Assembly (NCBI GenBank): GCA_900541665.1
Contig: UQKV01000011.1
Location: 1 to 55,681 of the forward strand
Direction: 5' to 3'
DNA from: an uncultured Collinsella sp.
GTDB lineage: Bacteria > Actinomycetota > Coriobacteriia > Coriobacteriales > Coriobacteriaceae
Length of the DNA stretch: 55,681 nucleotides
Each line of letters starts with the position of its first letter. The first letter of the stretch is position 1. The notes beneath the pieces were generated by a model. That model saw nothing but the letters and a program-made list of their open reading frames with translations, was not told where the DNA came from and did not search any database. The translations under genes and the position numbers were made by a program. Of this stretch, positions 16,599-32,449 are shown piece by piece.

Positions 16599-17120
16599 AT
16601 GCCCCAGCAGTACAAAATCGACAAGGTTGCAGAGATCGAGTCCCGTATCGCCGAGAACGCCGGTCTGTTCGTCGTCAACTACAACGGTCTGACGGTTAAG
16701 CAGGCTCAGGAGCTGCGTCATCAGCTTCGCGAGTGCGGCGCCGAGATGAAGGTCTACAAGAACAACCTGGTCAAGATCGCTCTCAAGAACCAGGAGCAGC
16801 CCGAGCTCGACGAGATCCTCGCCGGCCCCGTCGCTTATGTGTTCTACGAGTCCGAGCCGGTCGAGGCCGCTAAGGCCCTTAAGGACTTCTCCGCTAAGTC
16901 CAAGGGCGTCCTTGAGATCAAGGGCGGTATCTCCGACGGCAAGGCCGTTTCCGCTGATGATGTTAAGGCTATCGCCGAGCTGCCCACCAAGGATCAGCTT
17001 CTCGGCCAGATCGCCGGTCTCATCTCCGGTTTCGCTCGCGACATCGCTGTCTGCGTCAACGGCGTTTCCTCTGGTCTCGCTCGTTCGATTCAGCAGGTCT
17101 CCGAGCAGAAGGCAGCCTAG
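16599..17120 (+). CDS. rplJ: 50S ribosomal protein L10
   Basis: Forms the base of the ribosomal stalk, binding 23S rRNA through its N-terminal domain and L7/L12 dimers through its C-terminal helix. At 173 residues it has the usual length. The start MPQQYKIDKVAEIESRIAEN and the KVYKNNLVKIALK segment are typical. GAGGAGG precedes the ATG. It is followed by rplL after about 100 bases. Expression is expected to be autoregulated through the leader at 16405-16533. The usual upstream partners nusG, rplK and rplA are not in the window; the gene is preceded instead by inverted repeat A. Confidence 0.97.
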   Translation: MPQQYKIDKVAEIESRIAENAGLFVVNYNGLTVKQAQELRHQLRECGAEMKVYKNNLVKIALKNQEQPELDEILAGPVAYVFYESEPVEAAKALKDFSAKSKGVLEIKGGISDGKAVSADDVKAIAELPTKDQLLGQIAGLISGFARDIAVCVNGVSSGLARSIQQVSEQKAA

Positions 17121-17222
17121 TTGCTGTTTTCACCCGCGGCGGCAACGCCGCACCCCTGGCGCATTCGCGCCGTGTTTTAACTGATCTCCGTGCATCCGCA
17201 CGGAAACCGAAAGGACTTAGAA

Positions 17223-17600
17223 ATGGCTAAGCTTACCACCGATGAGATCATCGATGCTCTTAAGGAAATGACCCTTCTCGAGGCTTCCGAGCTCGTCAAG
17301 GCTATCGAGGACACCTTCGGCGTTTCCGCCGCTGCTCCTGCCGCTGTTGTCGCCGCTCCCGCTGCTGGCGCTGCTGAGGCCGAGGAGAAGACCGAGTTTG
17401 ACGTCGTGCTCGAGGGCTTCGGCGACAACAAGATCCAGGTCATCAAGGCCGTCCGTGAGCTCACCAACCTTGGCCTGAAGGAGGCCAAGGAGGTCGTCGA
17501 GGGCGCTCCCAAGGCTGTTCTCGAGGGTGCCAAGAAGGAGGACGCCGAGGCTGCCAAGGAGAAGCTCGAGGCTGCTGGCGCTGCTGTCACCCTCAAGTAA
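17223..17600 (+). CDS. rplL: 50S ribosomal protein L7/L12
   Basis: Stalk protein that recruits translation factors, 125 residues. It has the N-terminal dimerisation helices (MAKLTTDEIIDALKEMTLLEASELV), an Ala-rich hinge (about 38-55) and the C-terminal domain with NKIQVIKAVRELTNLGLKEAKEVVEGAPK. The ATG at 17223 follows GAAAGGAC; the longer frame from 17190 has no support. A strong terminator follows, so the rplJL unit is separated from rpoBC. Confidence 0.97.
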   Translation: MAKLTTDEIIDALKEMTLLEASELVKAIEDTFGVSAAAPAAVVAAPAAGAAEAEEKTEFDVVLEGFGDNKIQVIKAVRELTNLGLKEAKEVVEGAPKAVLEGAKKEDAEAAKEKLEAAGAAVTLK

Positions 17601-17625
17601 TCAGGCTTTCTCGCCAGATTTCTTT

Positions 17626-17666
17626 AAAGACGGGGTTCGCATTGCGAGCCCCGTCTTTTTTGTTTT
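17626..17666 (+). terminator. Rho-independent terminator after rplL
   Basis: AAAGACGGGG..CGC and GCG..CCCCGTCTTT form a long stem followed by TTTTTTGTTTTT. Confidence 0.9.
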
Positions 17667-17790
17667 TCGGTCCCTCGGCATCGGTTGCTCAAACTGCCAT
17701 ATTCTGTGATTTGCGTCGTATCGGGTGCCCTGCCGTTGGGCAATAAAATTGCACCATTCGAGCAATAATTTGCGTTGACCTGCTGAAGAA

Positions 17791-17818
17791 TTGCCTCTGC
17801 CTTGTAGCGACATATAGT
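17791..17818 (+). promoter_or_regulatory. Candidate promoter of galU
   Basis: TTGCCT (17791-17796) and TATAGT (17813-17818) are separated by 16 bases, about 95 bases before the galU ATG. Apart from the rplL terminator and this promoter, nothing else is visible in the 314-base gap 17601-17914. Confidence 0.4.
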
Positions 17819-17914
17819 TCCAGCGGTAAGATGCTTGGGTATCGCAATTTGGTCTGCGGCTGTGTGCCGCACGCATGGGGCGCTTTTGCGCCTGCGAAAG
17901 GATCTTTGAATAAC

Positions 17915-18823
17915 ATGAAGGCAATCATCCCCGCCGCCGGTCTTGGCACGCGTTTTCTGCCTGGCACCAAGTGCACGCCCAAAGAGATGCTGCCGGTGCT
18001 CGACAAGCCCGTCATTCAGTACGTCGTCGAGGAGGCGCTCGACCCCGAGGAAGTCGACGACGCCATCATCGTTACATCTCCCGGTAAGCCCGAGCTACTG
18101 AACTACTTCCAGCCCGATCGCTCGCTCGAGAACCTGCTGCGCGAGCGCGGCAAGAACGCCTATGCCGACGCCGTCGCCCACGCTGGCGGTATGCCGGTCG
18201 ACTTCCGTTATCAGTACGAGCCCAAGGGCCTCGGCCATGCTATTCGCTCTGCTGCCGACGCCGTGGCAGGGGAGAACTTCCTGGTTCTTCTGGGCGACTA
18301 CGTTGTGCCTAACCGCGACATCTGCGACAAGATGCTCGCCGTTTCCAAGGAGCACGGTGGCGCTTCGGTTATCGCCGTCGCTGCTTGCTCGCCCGAGGAA
18401 GTCAGCCGCTACGGCGTTATCGCCGGTGAGCGCGTCGGTTCGCTCGAGGGTGCCGAGGACGTTGCCGATGCAGAGCCGGGCGCTGTCTGGCGTATCGGCG
18501 GTCTGGTCGAGAAGCCCGCTCCCGAGGCTGCTCCGTCCAACCTGTACATCGTCGGTCGTTACCTGCTGAGCCCGCTGGTTATGGACCTGCTCGCCGATCA
18601 GCAGGCCGGCAAGGGCGGCGAGATTCAACTCACCGACGCCATGGCCCGTTCGCTCGACCGCGAGGCCATGTACGCTGTCGTCATCGACCCGCTCTCGGGC
18701 TACGACACCGGCACTCCCTCTGGCTGGATGGCCACCAACGCCCTCATGGCCGCAAGCGATCCTCGCTTTGCCAGCGCCTTCTGGGACGCCATCGACGAGC
18801 GCGGCGGCTTGATACGCAAGTAA
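17915..18823 (+). CDS. galU: UTP--glucose-1-phosphate uridylyltransferase
   Basis: Makes UDP-glucose from UTP and glucose-1-phosphate for cell-envelope glycans and galactose metabolism. The 302-residue protein starts with the nucleotidyltransferase signature AAGLGTRFLPGTKCTPKEMLPVLDKPVIQY (split over 6-35) and has EPKGLGHAI and LVEKP further on. The ATG at 17915 follows GAAAGGA at a rather long spacing of 12 bases. It stands between rplL and rpoB, genes that are adjacent in most bacteria, and has its own terminator, so it appears to be an insertion in the classic L10-beta gene string. Confidence 0.93.
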   Translation: MKAIIPAAGLGTRFLPGTKCTPKEMLPVLDKPVIQYVVEEALDPEEVDDAIIVTSPGKPELLNYFQPDRSLENLLRERGKNAYADAVAHAGGMPVDFRYQYEPKGLGHAIRSAADAVAGENFLVLLGDYVVPNRDICDKMLAVSKEHGGASVIAVAACSPEEVSRYGVIAGERVGSLEGAEDVADAEPGAVWRIGGLVEKPAPEAAPSNLYIVGRYLLSPLVMDLLADQQAGKGGEIQLTDAMARSLDREAMYAVVIDPLSGYDTGTPSGWMATNALMAASDPRFASAFWDAIDERGGLIRK

Positions 18824-18843
18824 ACCTTTGGACATCGACATTT

Positions 18844-18877
18844 ACGGGCGCGGATCTCGGTTCGCGCCCGTTTTTTA
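18844..18877 (+). terminator. Rho-independent terminator after galU
   Basis: ACGGGCGCG and CGCGCCCGT form a 9-bp stem with a 10-base loop, followed by TTTTTT. Confidence 0.9.
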
Positions 18878-18919
18878 TAAGAGCTGCGATTGCTGGCTCT
18901 CTGTTCACAGAAAATATAT

Positions 18920-18931
18920 GAACAGATGTTC
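18920..18931. promoter_or_regulatory. LexA-box-like palindrome upstream of rpoB
   Basis: GAACAGATGTTC matches the GAAC-RNRY-GTTC core of SOS boxes known from Firmicutes and Actinomycetota. A second GTTC/GAAC pair (18903-18923) overlaps it. No SOS gene is adjacent, so function is uncertain. Confidence 0.35.
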
Positions 18932-19009
18932 GATACATATACATTTACCTGCGTGTTTTCTGCCGAAAAACTTTGCTACTCCAAAAACTCAATCGCGTCA
19001 AGGCTTTTC

Positions 19010-19037
19010 TTGCCCAACGGTCGGTACCTGATAAACT
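19010..19037 (+). promoter_or_regulatory. Candidate promoter of rpoBC
   Basis: TTGCCC (19010-19015) and TAAACT (19032-19037) are spaced by 16 bases, about 75 bases before the rpoB start. It supports separate transcription of rpoBC from rplJL and galU. Confidence 0.4.
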
Positions 19038-19110
19038 ATTAGGTTGCGATAACTGGCGAAGCTATGCCTCGCCAACCCACCGAGCATTTCCGTGAAGGAG
19101 GAAAAACCTG

Positions 19111-22602
<3,492 letters not shown>

Positions 22603-22608
22603 TTGACT

Positions 22609-27084
<4,476 letters not shown>

Positions 27085-27090
27085 TTAGTT

Positions 27091-27112
27091 CCGCCGTTCT
27101 AACGAACGGCGG
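27091..27112 (+). other. Perfect hairpin after rpoC
   Basis: CCGCCGTT and AACGGCGG pair perfectly around CTAACG seven bases after the rpoC stop, with no T tract. It may protect the mRNA 3' end. Confidence 0.5.
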
Positions 27113-27128
27113 CGACCTCCGTCGCTGC

Positions 27129-27228
27129 GCGGCCCCCAGAGCTACAATCTGTCATTCAAAAGGCAGGGCATGACCAAAAGGTCAATGCCCTGCCTTTTTC
27201 ATGCCACCTTGTACGCTCTGGGGGCCGC
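27129..27228. terminator. Nested terminator of the rpoBC operon
   Basis: The inner stem (AAAGGCAGGGCATGACC with GGTCAATGCCCTGCCTTT, about 27159-27198, one bulge) is followed by T's and is a strong terminator. It is enclosed by perfect 14-bp outer arms GCGGCCCCCAGAGC (27129-27142) and GCTCTGGGGGCCGC (27215-27228). Confidence 0.85.
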
Positions 27229-27269
27229 TCGCTTGCGTATGCTCAACCTGTTGCGTTCCGTTGATCCCT

Positions 27270-27293
27270 TGCCAATAAGGGGCAGGGTTTTTT
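27270..27293 (+). terminator. Second terminator-like hairpin before the sigma-factor gene
   Basis: CCCTTGCC and GGGGCAGGG pair with a bulge and are followed by TTTTTT. With the elements above and the promoter at 27317 it accounts for most of the 309-base gap 27085-27393. Confidence 0.5.
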
Positions 27294-27316
27294 GGTAGGT
27301 TTTTCCTGCTTGAATT

Positions 27317-27345
27317 TGAAACATTTCGTTCGGTCAAAGCGTATC
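27317..27345 (+). promoter_or_regulatory. Candidate ECF-type promoter of the sigma-factor gene
   Basis: TGAAAC (27317-27322) and CGTATC (27340-27345) are spaced by 17 bases, resembling the GGAAC-N16/17-CGT pattern of ECF sigma-factor promoters. The gene may be autoregulated. Confidence 0.4.
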
Positions 27346-27393
27346 TATGGTGAGGACCTCATCAAGGATCATTAACGTCACCGGGAGGTGATT

Positions 27394-27912
27394 ATGGAAG
27401 AACAAGCATTTAGACAGGCGGTCGAGGATCACCGTGATGTCGTGTTTCGAATCGCATTGACGTACCTGCGCGATCGTGCCGACGCCGACGATGTTGCCCA
27501 GGATGTCTTTCTTAAGCTGCTTAAAAGCGATGGACATTTTGAAAGTTGGGAGCATCTTCGCCGCTGGCTTATCCGGGTCACGATCAATGAATGTAAATCG
27601 CTCTTTCGAAAGCCATGGAGGCGTGTGGAGGATATTGAGAACCTGGCCGATTCGCTTTCGGCGGCGCAGGATGAGACCAAGGCGGTCCTGTCAGACGTTA
27701 TGCGACTTCCGGAGCGATTCCGCGTTCCCATCGTGCTCTATTACTATCTGGGCTTTTCGACCTCAGAGATTGCCGAGTTGTTGCATGTACCAGCCGCGAC
27801 CGTTCGAACGCGTTTGGCTCGCGGCAGGTCGAAGCTCAAGTTCATCCTAGAGGAGGGCGACCGTGAAATCCAATCAAATCAAGCAGGCCTTCGAGTCCAT
27901 CCAAGCCGATAG
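27394..27912 (+). CDS. ECF-type RNA polymerase sigma factor
   Basis: Alternative sigma factor of 172 residues. Region 2 is at about 10-75 (VVFRIALTYLRDRADADDVAQDVFLKLL) and region 4 at about 105-150 (LPERFRVPIVLYYYLGFSTSEIAELLHVPAATVRTRLARGR). It lacks regions 1 and 3, as ECF factors do. The ATG at 27394 follows GGGAGG; the GTG at 27388 overlaps that site. Its 3' end overlaps the next gene by 50 bases, the usual layout for a sigma factor and its cognate membrane anti-sigma factor. It sits between rpoC and rpsL, which is an unusual place. Confidence 0.9.
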   Translation: MEEQAFRQAVEDHRDVVFRIALTYLRDRADADDVAQDVFLKLLKSDGHFESWEHLRRWLIRVTINECKSLFRKPWRRVEDIENLADSLSAAQDETKAVLSDVMRLPERFRVPIVLYYYLGFSTSEIAELLHVPAATVRTRLARGRSKLKFILEEGDREIQSNQAGLRVHPSR

Positions 27913-28939
27913 CAATCTTGCAGATCGCGTCCTTAATACTGCTGCGGGTGAGCCGCTTCATCGAAAGGGCCACGCGAAGCCTCTCTATGTTGCCGTAATC
28001 GGGTGTCTTGTCGGAGTGTTGGCGACCGGAGGGGTCGCCTACGCAGTTATCAATTCCAGCTATTTTGCCTCAGCCTGGGGAAACCACGGCAACGGGGATT
28101 CCATTACCTGGACCAACGGCGGCTCATCGGGGACTCAATATACCTACACCAGAGAGTTCGGTGACGGCATCGCGCCCCAAAGCCTGGAGGGCACAGTCCA
28201 GAAGGTTGATCTGTCCGTCGAGGGTAATGGCTATACGCTCGATATCCATGAGATGGCTATTGACCAAAACGGCTGCGGAGCCGTGACGTTTACGTTGTCC
28301 AATCCAAATGGCGTTAACTACTACAAGCCGGCAGCAGAGACAGGCGAACTTGTTCTCTATGGTGAAGAAGAACAAGGCATCGGCACGCCCAGCATGAACT
28401 TCGGCGAGGAATGGGCTGACACACGCTGCACCATTGATAAGGACACATCAAGCGATACTGTCATTAATGGCACGATGTACTTTGCTTCTATGGATCGCGA
28501 GCGAGGTTTTCAACATGCGGTCACCTGGAATATCTCGTGGACCGAGGGCGAAGGCGAGGATGCGAAGCCGTTCGAGGCATCGACGCCCGAGTTTAGCGTT
28601 GGAGCGTACGTCGATACAAAGGAACTCCGCTCCGATGACTCGCCTCTCGAGATCAGCCCGTTTTCTATCCAGACACACATCGATGATTTGGGCATTGACG
28701 CAGTCACGAAGAAGTTGACGGTTACCTACAAGGATGGATCGGAGCAGATTATCGAAGATGACGACGCAGGGGCGTTCAACTTATATTTTTCTTATACGCG
28801 CAATAGCGGAGAGAACATCTGGGTGCCAACGAAGTTGATTGATGTCGACCAAGTGGTCTCAGTAACGCTTGAGGGCACGAGGTGCACGTCAACAGGAGAG
28901 ACCGAAACGGAAGAGTCCTTTACTATCGTCTATTCGTAA
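27863..28939 (+). CDS. Putative membrane anti-sigma factor
   Basis: A 358-residue single-pass membrane protein: a short cytoplasmic N terminus (1-40), one hydrophobic helix (about 41-62, LYVAVIGCLVGVLATGGVAY), and a large outside domain rich in beta-type sequence, Gly, Asp and Thr. No zinc-binding anti-sigma motif (HxxxCxxC) is visible. The role is inferred from the topology and the 50-base overlap with the ECF sigma gene; the outside part resembles DUF4179-type proteins linked to sigma factors in Firmicutes. The GTG at 27863 follows GAGGAGGG, inside the sigma gene. Confidence 0.7.
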   Translation: MKSNQIKQAFESIQADSNLADRVLNTAAGEPLHRKGHAKPLYVAVIGCLVGVLATGGVAYAVINSSYFASAWGNHGNGDSITWTNGGSSGTQYTYTREFGDGIAPQSLEGTVQKVDLSVEGNGYTLDIHEMAIDQNGCGAVTFTLSNPNGVNYYKPAAETGELVLYGEEEQGIGTPSMNFGEEWADTRCTIDKDTSSDTVINGTMYFASMDRERGFQHAVTWNISWTEGEGEDAKPFEASTPEFSVGAYVDTKELRSDDSPLEISPFSIQTHIDDLGIDAVTKKLTVTYKDGSEQIIEDDDAGAFNLYFSYTRNSGENIWVPTKLIDVDQVVSVTLEGTRCTSTGETETEESFTIVYS

Positions 28940-28944
28940 GGTCT

Positions 28945-28979
28945 GAGGCCGCTTCCTACTAGGGGAAGCGGCCTCTTTT
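28945..28979 (+). terminator. Rho-independent terminator after the sigma/anti-sigma pair
   Basis: GAGGCCGCTTCC and GGAAGCGGCCTC form a perfect 12-bp stem followed by TTTT. Confidence 0.9.
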
Positions 28980-29042
28980 GCGTTAAATGGAAACGCCGCC
29001 GATTTCCATGCGACAGATGAGAGCAGATTACCGCTGGAGCGC

Positions 29043-29095
29043 GACGTTTCCCCAGATAAAACCGACCAAAATAAACCTGTCCCTTTTTGGCAGGT
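29043..29095. repeat. 53-bp dispersed repeat, copy 1
   Basis: Matches 54861-54913 at about 48 of 53 positions (GACGTTT..CCAGATAAAACC..CCAAAATAAACCTGTCCC). The inverted arms that make the other copy a hairpin are degraded here. It lies in the 406-base gap before rpsL; apart from the preceding terminator and the rpsL promoter I see nothing else there. Confidence 0.75.
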
Positions 29096-29223
29096 AACGT
29101 TGCCCCGACGAGCGCATCGGATTCCCGGTCCGGGCGGCCGCCCACGCGCACAGAAGGGGATTCCTTTTGTGTAGGCTTTGCGGAAATGTGCCTATTTTGG
29201 GATACGCCCGGCGGCGTGGTCTG

Positions 29224-29252
29224 TTGACGGCACAGCTAACGCCACGTATCCT
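29224..29252 (+). promoter_or_regulatory. Sigma-70 promoter of the str operon
   Basis: TTGACG (29224-29229) and TATCCT (29247-29252) are spaced by exactly 17 bases, 94 bases before the rpsL start. Confidence 0.6.
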
Positions 29253-29345
29253 ATCGAACTGCGTGTTTCGTAGGGGGATGCTGACCCCTCGATTCAAGCC
29301 GTTGCACTTTACAGAAAGCTGGAATCATTCGAGAAGGAGTACGCT

Positions 29346-29723
29346 TTGCCTACTATTAACCAGCTGGTTCGCCAGGGCCGTCGTTCCGTGCCCAAGAAGT
29401 CCAAGAACGCTGCTCTGCAGCACAACTCCCAGAAGCGCGGCGTGTGCACCCGCGTCTTCACCACGAGCCCCAAGAAGCCGAACTCGGCTCTTCGTAAGGT
29501 TGCCCGTGTTCGCCTTGTCAACGGCATCGAAGTTACTGCTTACATCCCGGGTGAGGGCCACAACCTGCAGGAGCACTCCATCGTGCTCGTCCGCGGCGGT
29601 CGTGTCCGTGACCTCCCTGGTGTCCGTTATCACGTCATCCGTGGCGCCTACGACGCTGCTCCGGTCCAGAACCGTATGCAGGCCCGTTCCAAGTACGGTG
29701 CTAAGCGCCCCAAGGCTAAATAA
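29346..29723 (+). CDS. rpsL: 30S ribosomal protein S12
   Basis: Decoding-centre protein of 125 residues, starting PTINQLVRQGR and containing TTSPKKPNSALRKVARVRL and VRGGRVRDLPGVRYH, both typical. The lysine that mutates in streptomycin resistance (KPNSALRK) is wild type. The start is TTG at 29346, with AAGGAG six bases upstream; no ATG or GTG is available at the family start. It is the first gene of the rpsL-rpsG-fusA-rpsJ operon. Confidence 0.97.
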   Translation: MPTINQLVRQGRRSVPKKSKNAALQHNSQKRGVCTRVFTTSPKKPNSALRKVARVRLVNGIEVTAYIPGEGHNLQEHSIVLVRGGRVRDLPGVRYHVIRGAYDAAPVQNRMQARSKYGAKRPKAK

Positions 29724-29796
29724 GCCAGATAACGTTTTGATACTTTCGCCGTGTGCCGCCTAAGCGCCGCACGGTAGACACTTAAGGAGATTTCAC

Positions 29797-30270
29797 ATGC
29801 CGCGTCGTGCAGCAGCTAATCGTCGTGAGGTTCAGCCTGACGCCGTTTACAACAACCGCCTGGTGACTCAGCTCATCAACAAGGTCCTTCTTGACGGCAA
29901 GAAGGCCACCGCTGAGCGCATCGTTTACACCGCTTTCGAGATCGTTGCCGAGAAGTCCGAGGGTGGCGACGCTCTCGCTACCTTCAAGAAGGCTATGGAC
30001 AACGTCAAGCCCACGCTCGAGGTTAAGCCCAAGCGTGTCGGTGGCGCTACCTATCAGGTCCCGATGGAGGTCAACTCCCGTCGTTCCACCGCTCTGGGTA
30101 TCCGCTGGATCGTCAACTTCTCCCGCGCTCGCAAGGAGAAGACCATGGCCGAGCGTCTCGCCAACGAGATCCTCGACGCTTCCAACGGCCTGGGCGCTTC
30201 CGTCAAGAAGCGTGAGGACGTCTTCAAGATGGCCGAGGCCAACCGCGCGTTCTCTCACTATCGTTGGTAA
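29797..30270 (+). CDS. rpsG: 30S ribosomal protein S7
   Basis: Primary 16S rRNA-binding protein of the 30S head, 157 residues. It starts MPRRAAANRREVQPDAVYNN and contains the GGATYQVPMEV and RWIVNFSRAR segments of the family. The ATG follows AAGGAG. It is 73 bases after rpsL and 19 bases before fusA. Confidence 0.97.
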   Translation: MPRRAAANRREVQPDAVYNNRLVTQLINKVLLDGKKATAERIVYTAFEIVAEKSEGGDALATFKKAMDNVKPTLEVKPKRVGGATYQVPMEVNSRRSTALGIRWIVNFSRARKEKTMAERLANEILDASNGLGASVKKREDVFKMAEANRAFSHYRW

Positions 30271-30289
30271 GTTAAGGTAAGGAACTAAC

Positions 30290-32389
30290 ATGGCTAAGCC
30301 TAAGTACAAGCTTTCCGATACCCGTAACATCGGCATCATGGCCCACATCGATGCCGGTAAGACCACCACGACCGAGCGTATTCTTTACTACACCGGTAAG
30401 ACCCACAAGATCGGTGAGGTCCATGAGGGCGCTGCCACCATGGACTGGATGGTTCAGGAGCAGGAGCGCGGCGTAACCATTACCTCCGCTGCTACCACGT
30501 GCTTCTGGAACAAGGACGGTAAGGACTACCGCATCCAGATCATCGACACCCCGGGCCACGTTGACTTCACCGCCGAGGTCGAGCGCTGCCTGCGCGTCCT
30601 CGATGGCGCTGTCGCCGTCTTCGACGCCGTTGCCGGCGTTCAGCCTCAGTCTGAGACCGTTTGGCGTCAGGCTTCCACCTTCAACGTCCCCCGCATCGCC
30701 TTCATCAATAAGTATGACCGCGTGGGCGCTGACTTCTTCAACGCTATCGAGACCATGAAGGATCGTCTCGACGCTAACGCCGTGGCCGCTCAGGTCCCGA
30801 TGGGCGCCGAGGACAACTTCTGGGGCGTCATCGACTTGGTCACCATGACTGCATGGGACTTCAAGGCCGACGAGAAGGGTATGACCTACCCCGAGCCGAT
30901 GGACGAGATCCCGGCTGAGTTCGCCGACATCGCTGCCACCAAGCGCGAGGAGCTCCTTGACGCTGCTGCTAGCTTTGACGACGAGCTCATGGAGAAGATC
31001 CTCATGGAGGAGGACTTCACCGTCGAGGAGCTTAAGGCCGCTCTGCGCAAGGGCGTTCTGGCCAACGAGCTCAACCTCGTCTTCGTGGGTTCCGCCTACA
31101 AGAACAAGGGCGTTCAGGAGCTGCTCGACGCTGTCGTCGACTACCTGCCCAGCCCGCTCGACGTCGAGGCTGTCACCGGTACCGATCCGGACACCGGCGA
31201 GGAGATCCAGCGTCATCCTTCCTTCGACGAGCCCTTCTCCGGCCTGGTCTTCAAGATCATGACCGACCCGTTCGTCGGTAAGCTCACCTACGTCCGTGTT
31301 TACTCCGGCCGCGCCGAGTCCGGCTCCTACGTGGTCAACGCTTCCAACGGTCAGCGCGAGCGCCTCGGCCGCATCCTCGAGATGAACGCCGCCGAGCGTA
31401 TCGACCGTGACGACGCTGCCGCCGGCGACATCGTCGCTTGCGTCGGCTTCAAGAACTCCACCACCGGCGACACCCTGTGCGCTGAGGGCAAGGAGATCGT
31501 CCTCGAGAAGATCGAGTTCGCTAAGCCCGTTATCGACGTTGCCATCGAGCCCAAGACCAAGGCCGAGCAGGACAAGATGTCCCTTGCTCTGACCAAGCTC
31601 GCCGAGGAGGACCCGACCTTCCAGGTGTCCACCAACCACGAGACCGGCCAGACCATCATCGCCGGCATGGGCGAGCTGCACCTCGAGATCATCGTCGACC
31701 GTCTGCTCCGCGAGTTCAAGGTTGACGCTAACGTCGGTAAGCCCCAGGTTGCCTACCGCGAGACCGCTGGTCACGACGTCGAGAAGGCTGAGGGCAAGTT
31801 CGTCCGTCAGTCCGGCGGTCGCGGTCAGTACGGCCACGCCGTCATCAAGCTCGAGAAGATGGAGGAGGGCTTCGGCTACGAGTTCGTCAACGCTATCGTC
31901 GGCGGCGTCGTGCCCAAGGAGTACATCCCGTCCATCGACAAGGGCATCCAGGAGGCCCTGAACACCGGTGTTATCGCCGGCTTCCCGGTCCTCGACGTTA
32001 AGGTCACCCTGTTCGACGGTTCTTACCACGAGGTCGACTCCTCCGAGGCCGCCTTCAAGATCGCCGGTTCCATGGCTATCAAGGACGCCCTCAAGAAGTC
32101 CGATCCGCAGCTGCTCGAGCCGATCATGGCTGTCGAGGTCGAGACCCCCGAGCAGTACATGGGCGACGTTATGGGCAACCTCTCCGGTCGCCGCGGCAAG
32201 ATCGAGGGCATGGAGGATCGCAAGAACAGCAAGCTCATCCGTGCCAAGGTGCCGCTGGGCGAGATGTTCGGTTACGCTACCGACCTTCGCTCCCAGACCC
32301 AGGGCCGTGCATCCTACACGATGCAGTTCGACTCTTATGAGCCCGCGCCCAAGTCCATCGTGGACGAGGTCATGAGCAAGAACGCCTAA
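30290..32389 (+). CDS. fusA: Translation elongation factor G
   Basis: GTPase that translocates tRNA and mRNA on the ribosome, 699 residues, normal length. Visible G motifs: AHIDAGKTTTTERIL (P loop), RGVTITSAATT (switch I), DTPGHVDF and NKYDRVGAD. The C-terminal domains IV and V (GGVVPKEYIPSI, LRSQTQGRASY) are complete. The ATG follows GTAAGGAA. In most bacteria tuf comes next; here rpsJ follows directly. Confidence 0.97.
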   Translation: MAKPKYKLSDTRNIGIMAHIDAGKTTTTERILYYTGKTHKIGEVHEGAATMDWMVQEQERGVTITSAATTCFWNKDGKDYRIQIIDTPGHVDFTAEVERCLRVLDGAVAVFDAVAGVQPQSETVWRQASTFNVPRIAFINKYDRVGADFFNAIETMKDRLDANAVAAQVPMGAEDNFWGVIDLVTMTAWDFKADEKGMTYPEPMDEIPAEFADIAATKREELLDAAASFDDELMEKILMEEDFTVEELKAALRKGVLANELNLVFVGSAYKNKGVQELLDAVVDYLPSPLDVEAVTGTDPDTGEEIQRHPSFDEPFSGLVFKIMTDPFVGKLTYVRVYSGRAESGSYVVNASNGQRERLGRILEMNAAERIDRDDAAAGDIVACVGFKNSTTGDTLCAEGKEIVLEKIEFAKPVIDVAIEPKTKAEQDKMSLALTKLAEEDPTFQVSTNHETGQTIIAGMGELHLEIIVDRLLREFKVDANVGKPQVAYRETAGHDVEKAEGKFVRQSGGRGQYGHAVIKLEKMEEGFGYEFVNAIVGGVVPKEYIPSIDKGIQEALNTGVIAGFPVLDVKVTLFDGSYHEVDSSEAAFKIAGSMAIKDALKKSDPQLLEPIMAVEVETPEQYMGDVMGNLSGRRGKIEGMEDRKNSKLIRAKVPLGEMFGYATDLRSQTQGRASYTMQFDSYEPAPKSIVDEVMSKNA

Positions 32390-32414
32390 GTTCGAGCTCC
32401 CTGTTACGTAATCC

Positions 32415-32431
32415 GCGAGAACATCTCTCGC
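32415..32431 (+). other. Small hairpin in the fusA-rpsJ spacer
   Basis: GCGAGA and TCTCGC pair around ACATC just upstream of the rpsJ ribosome-binding site. Confidence 0.35.
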
Positions 32432-32449
32432 ACTCTTTGGAGGTTTAAG

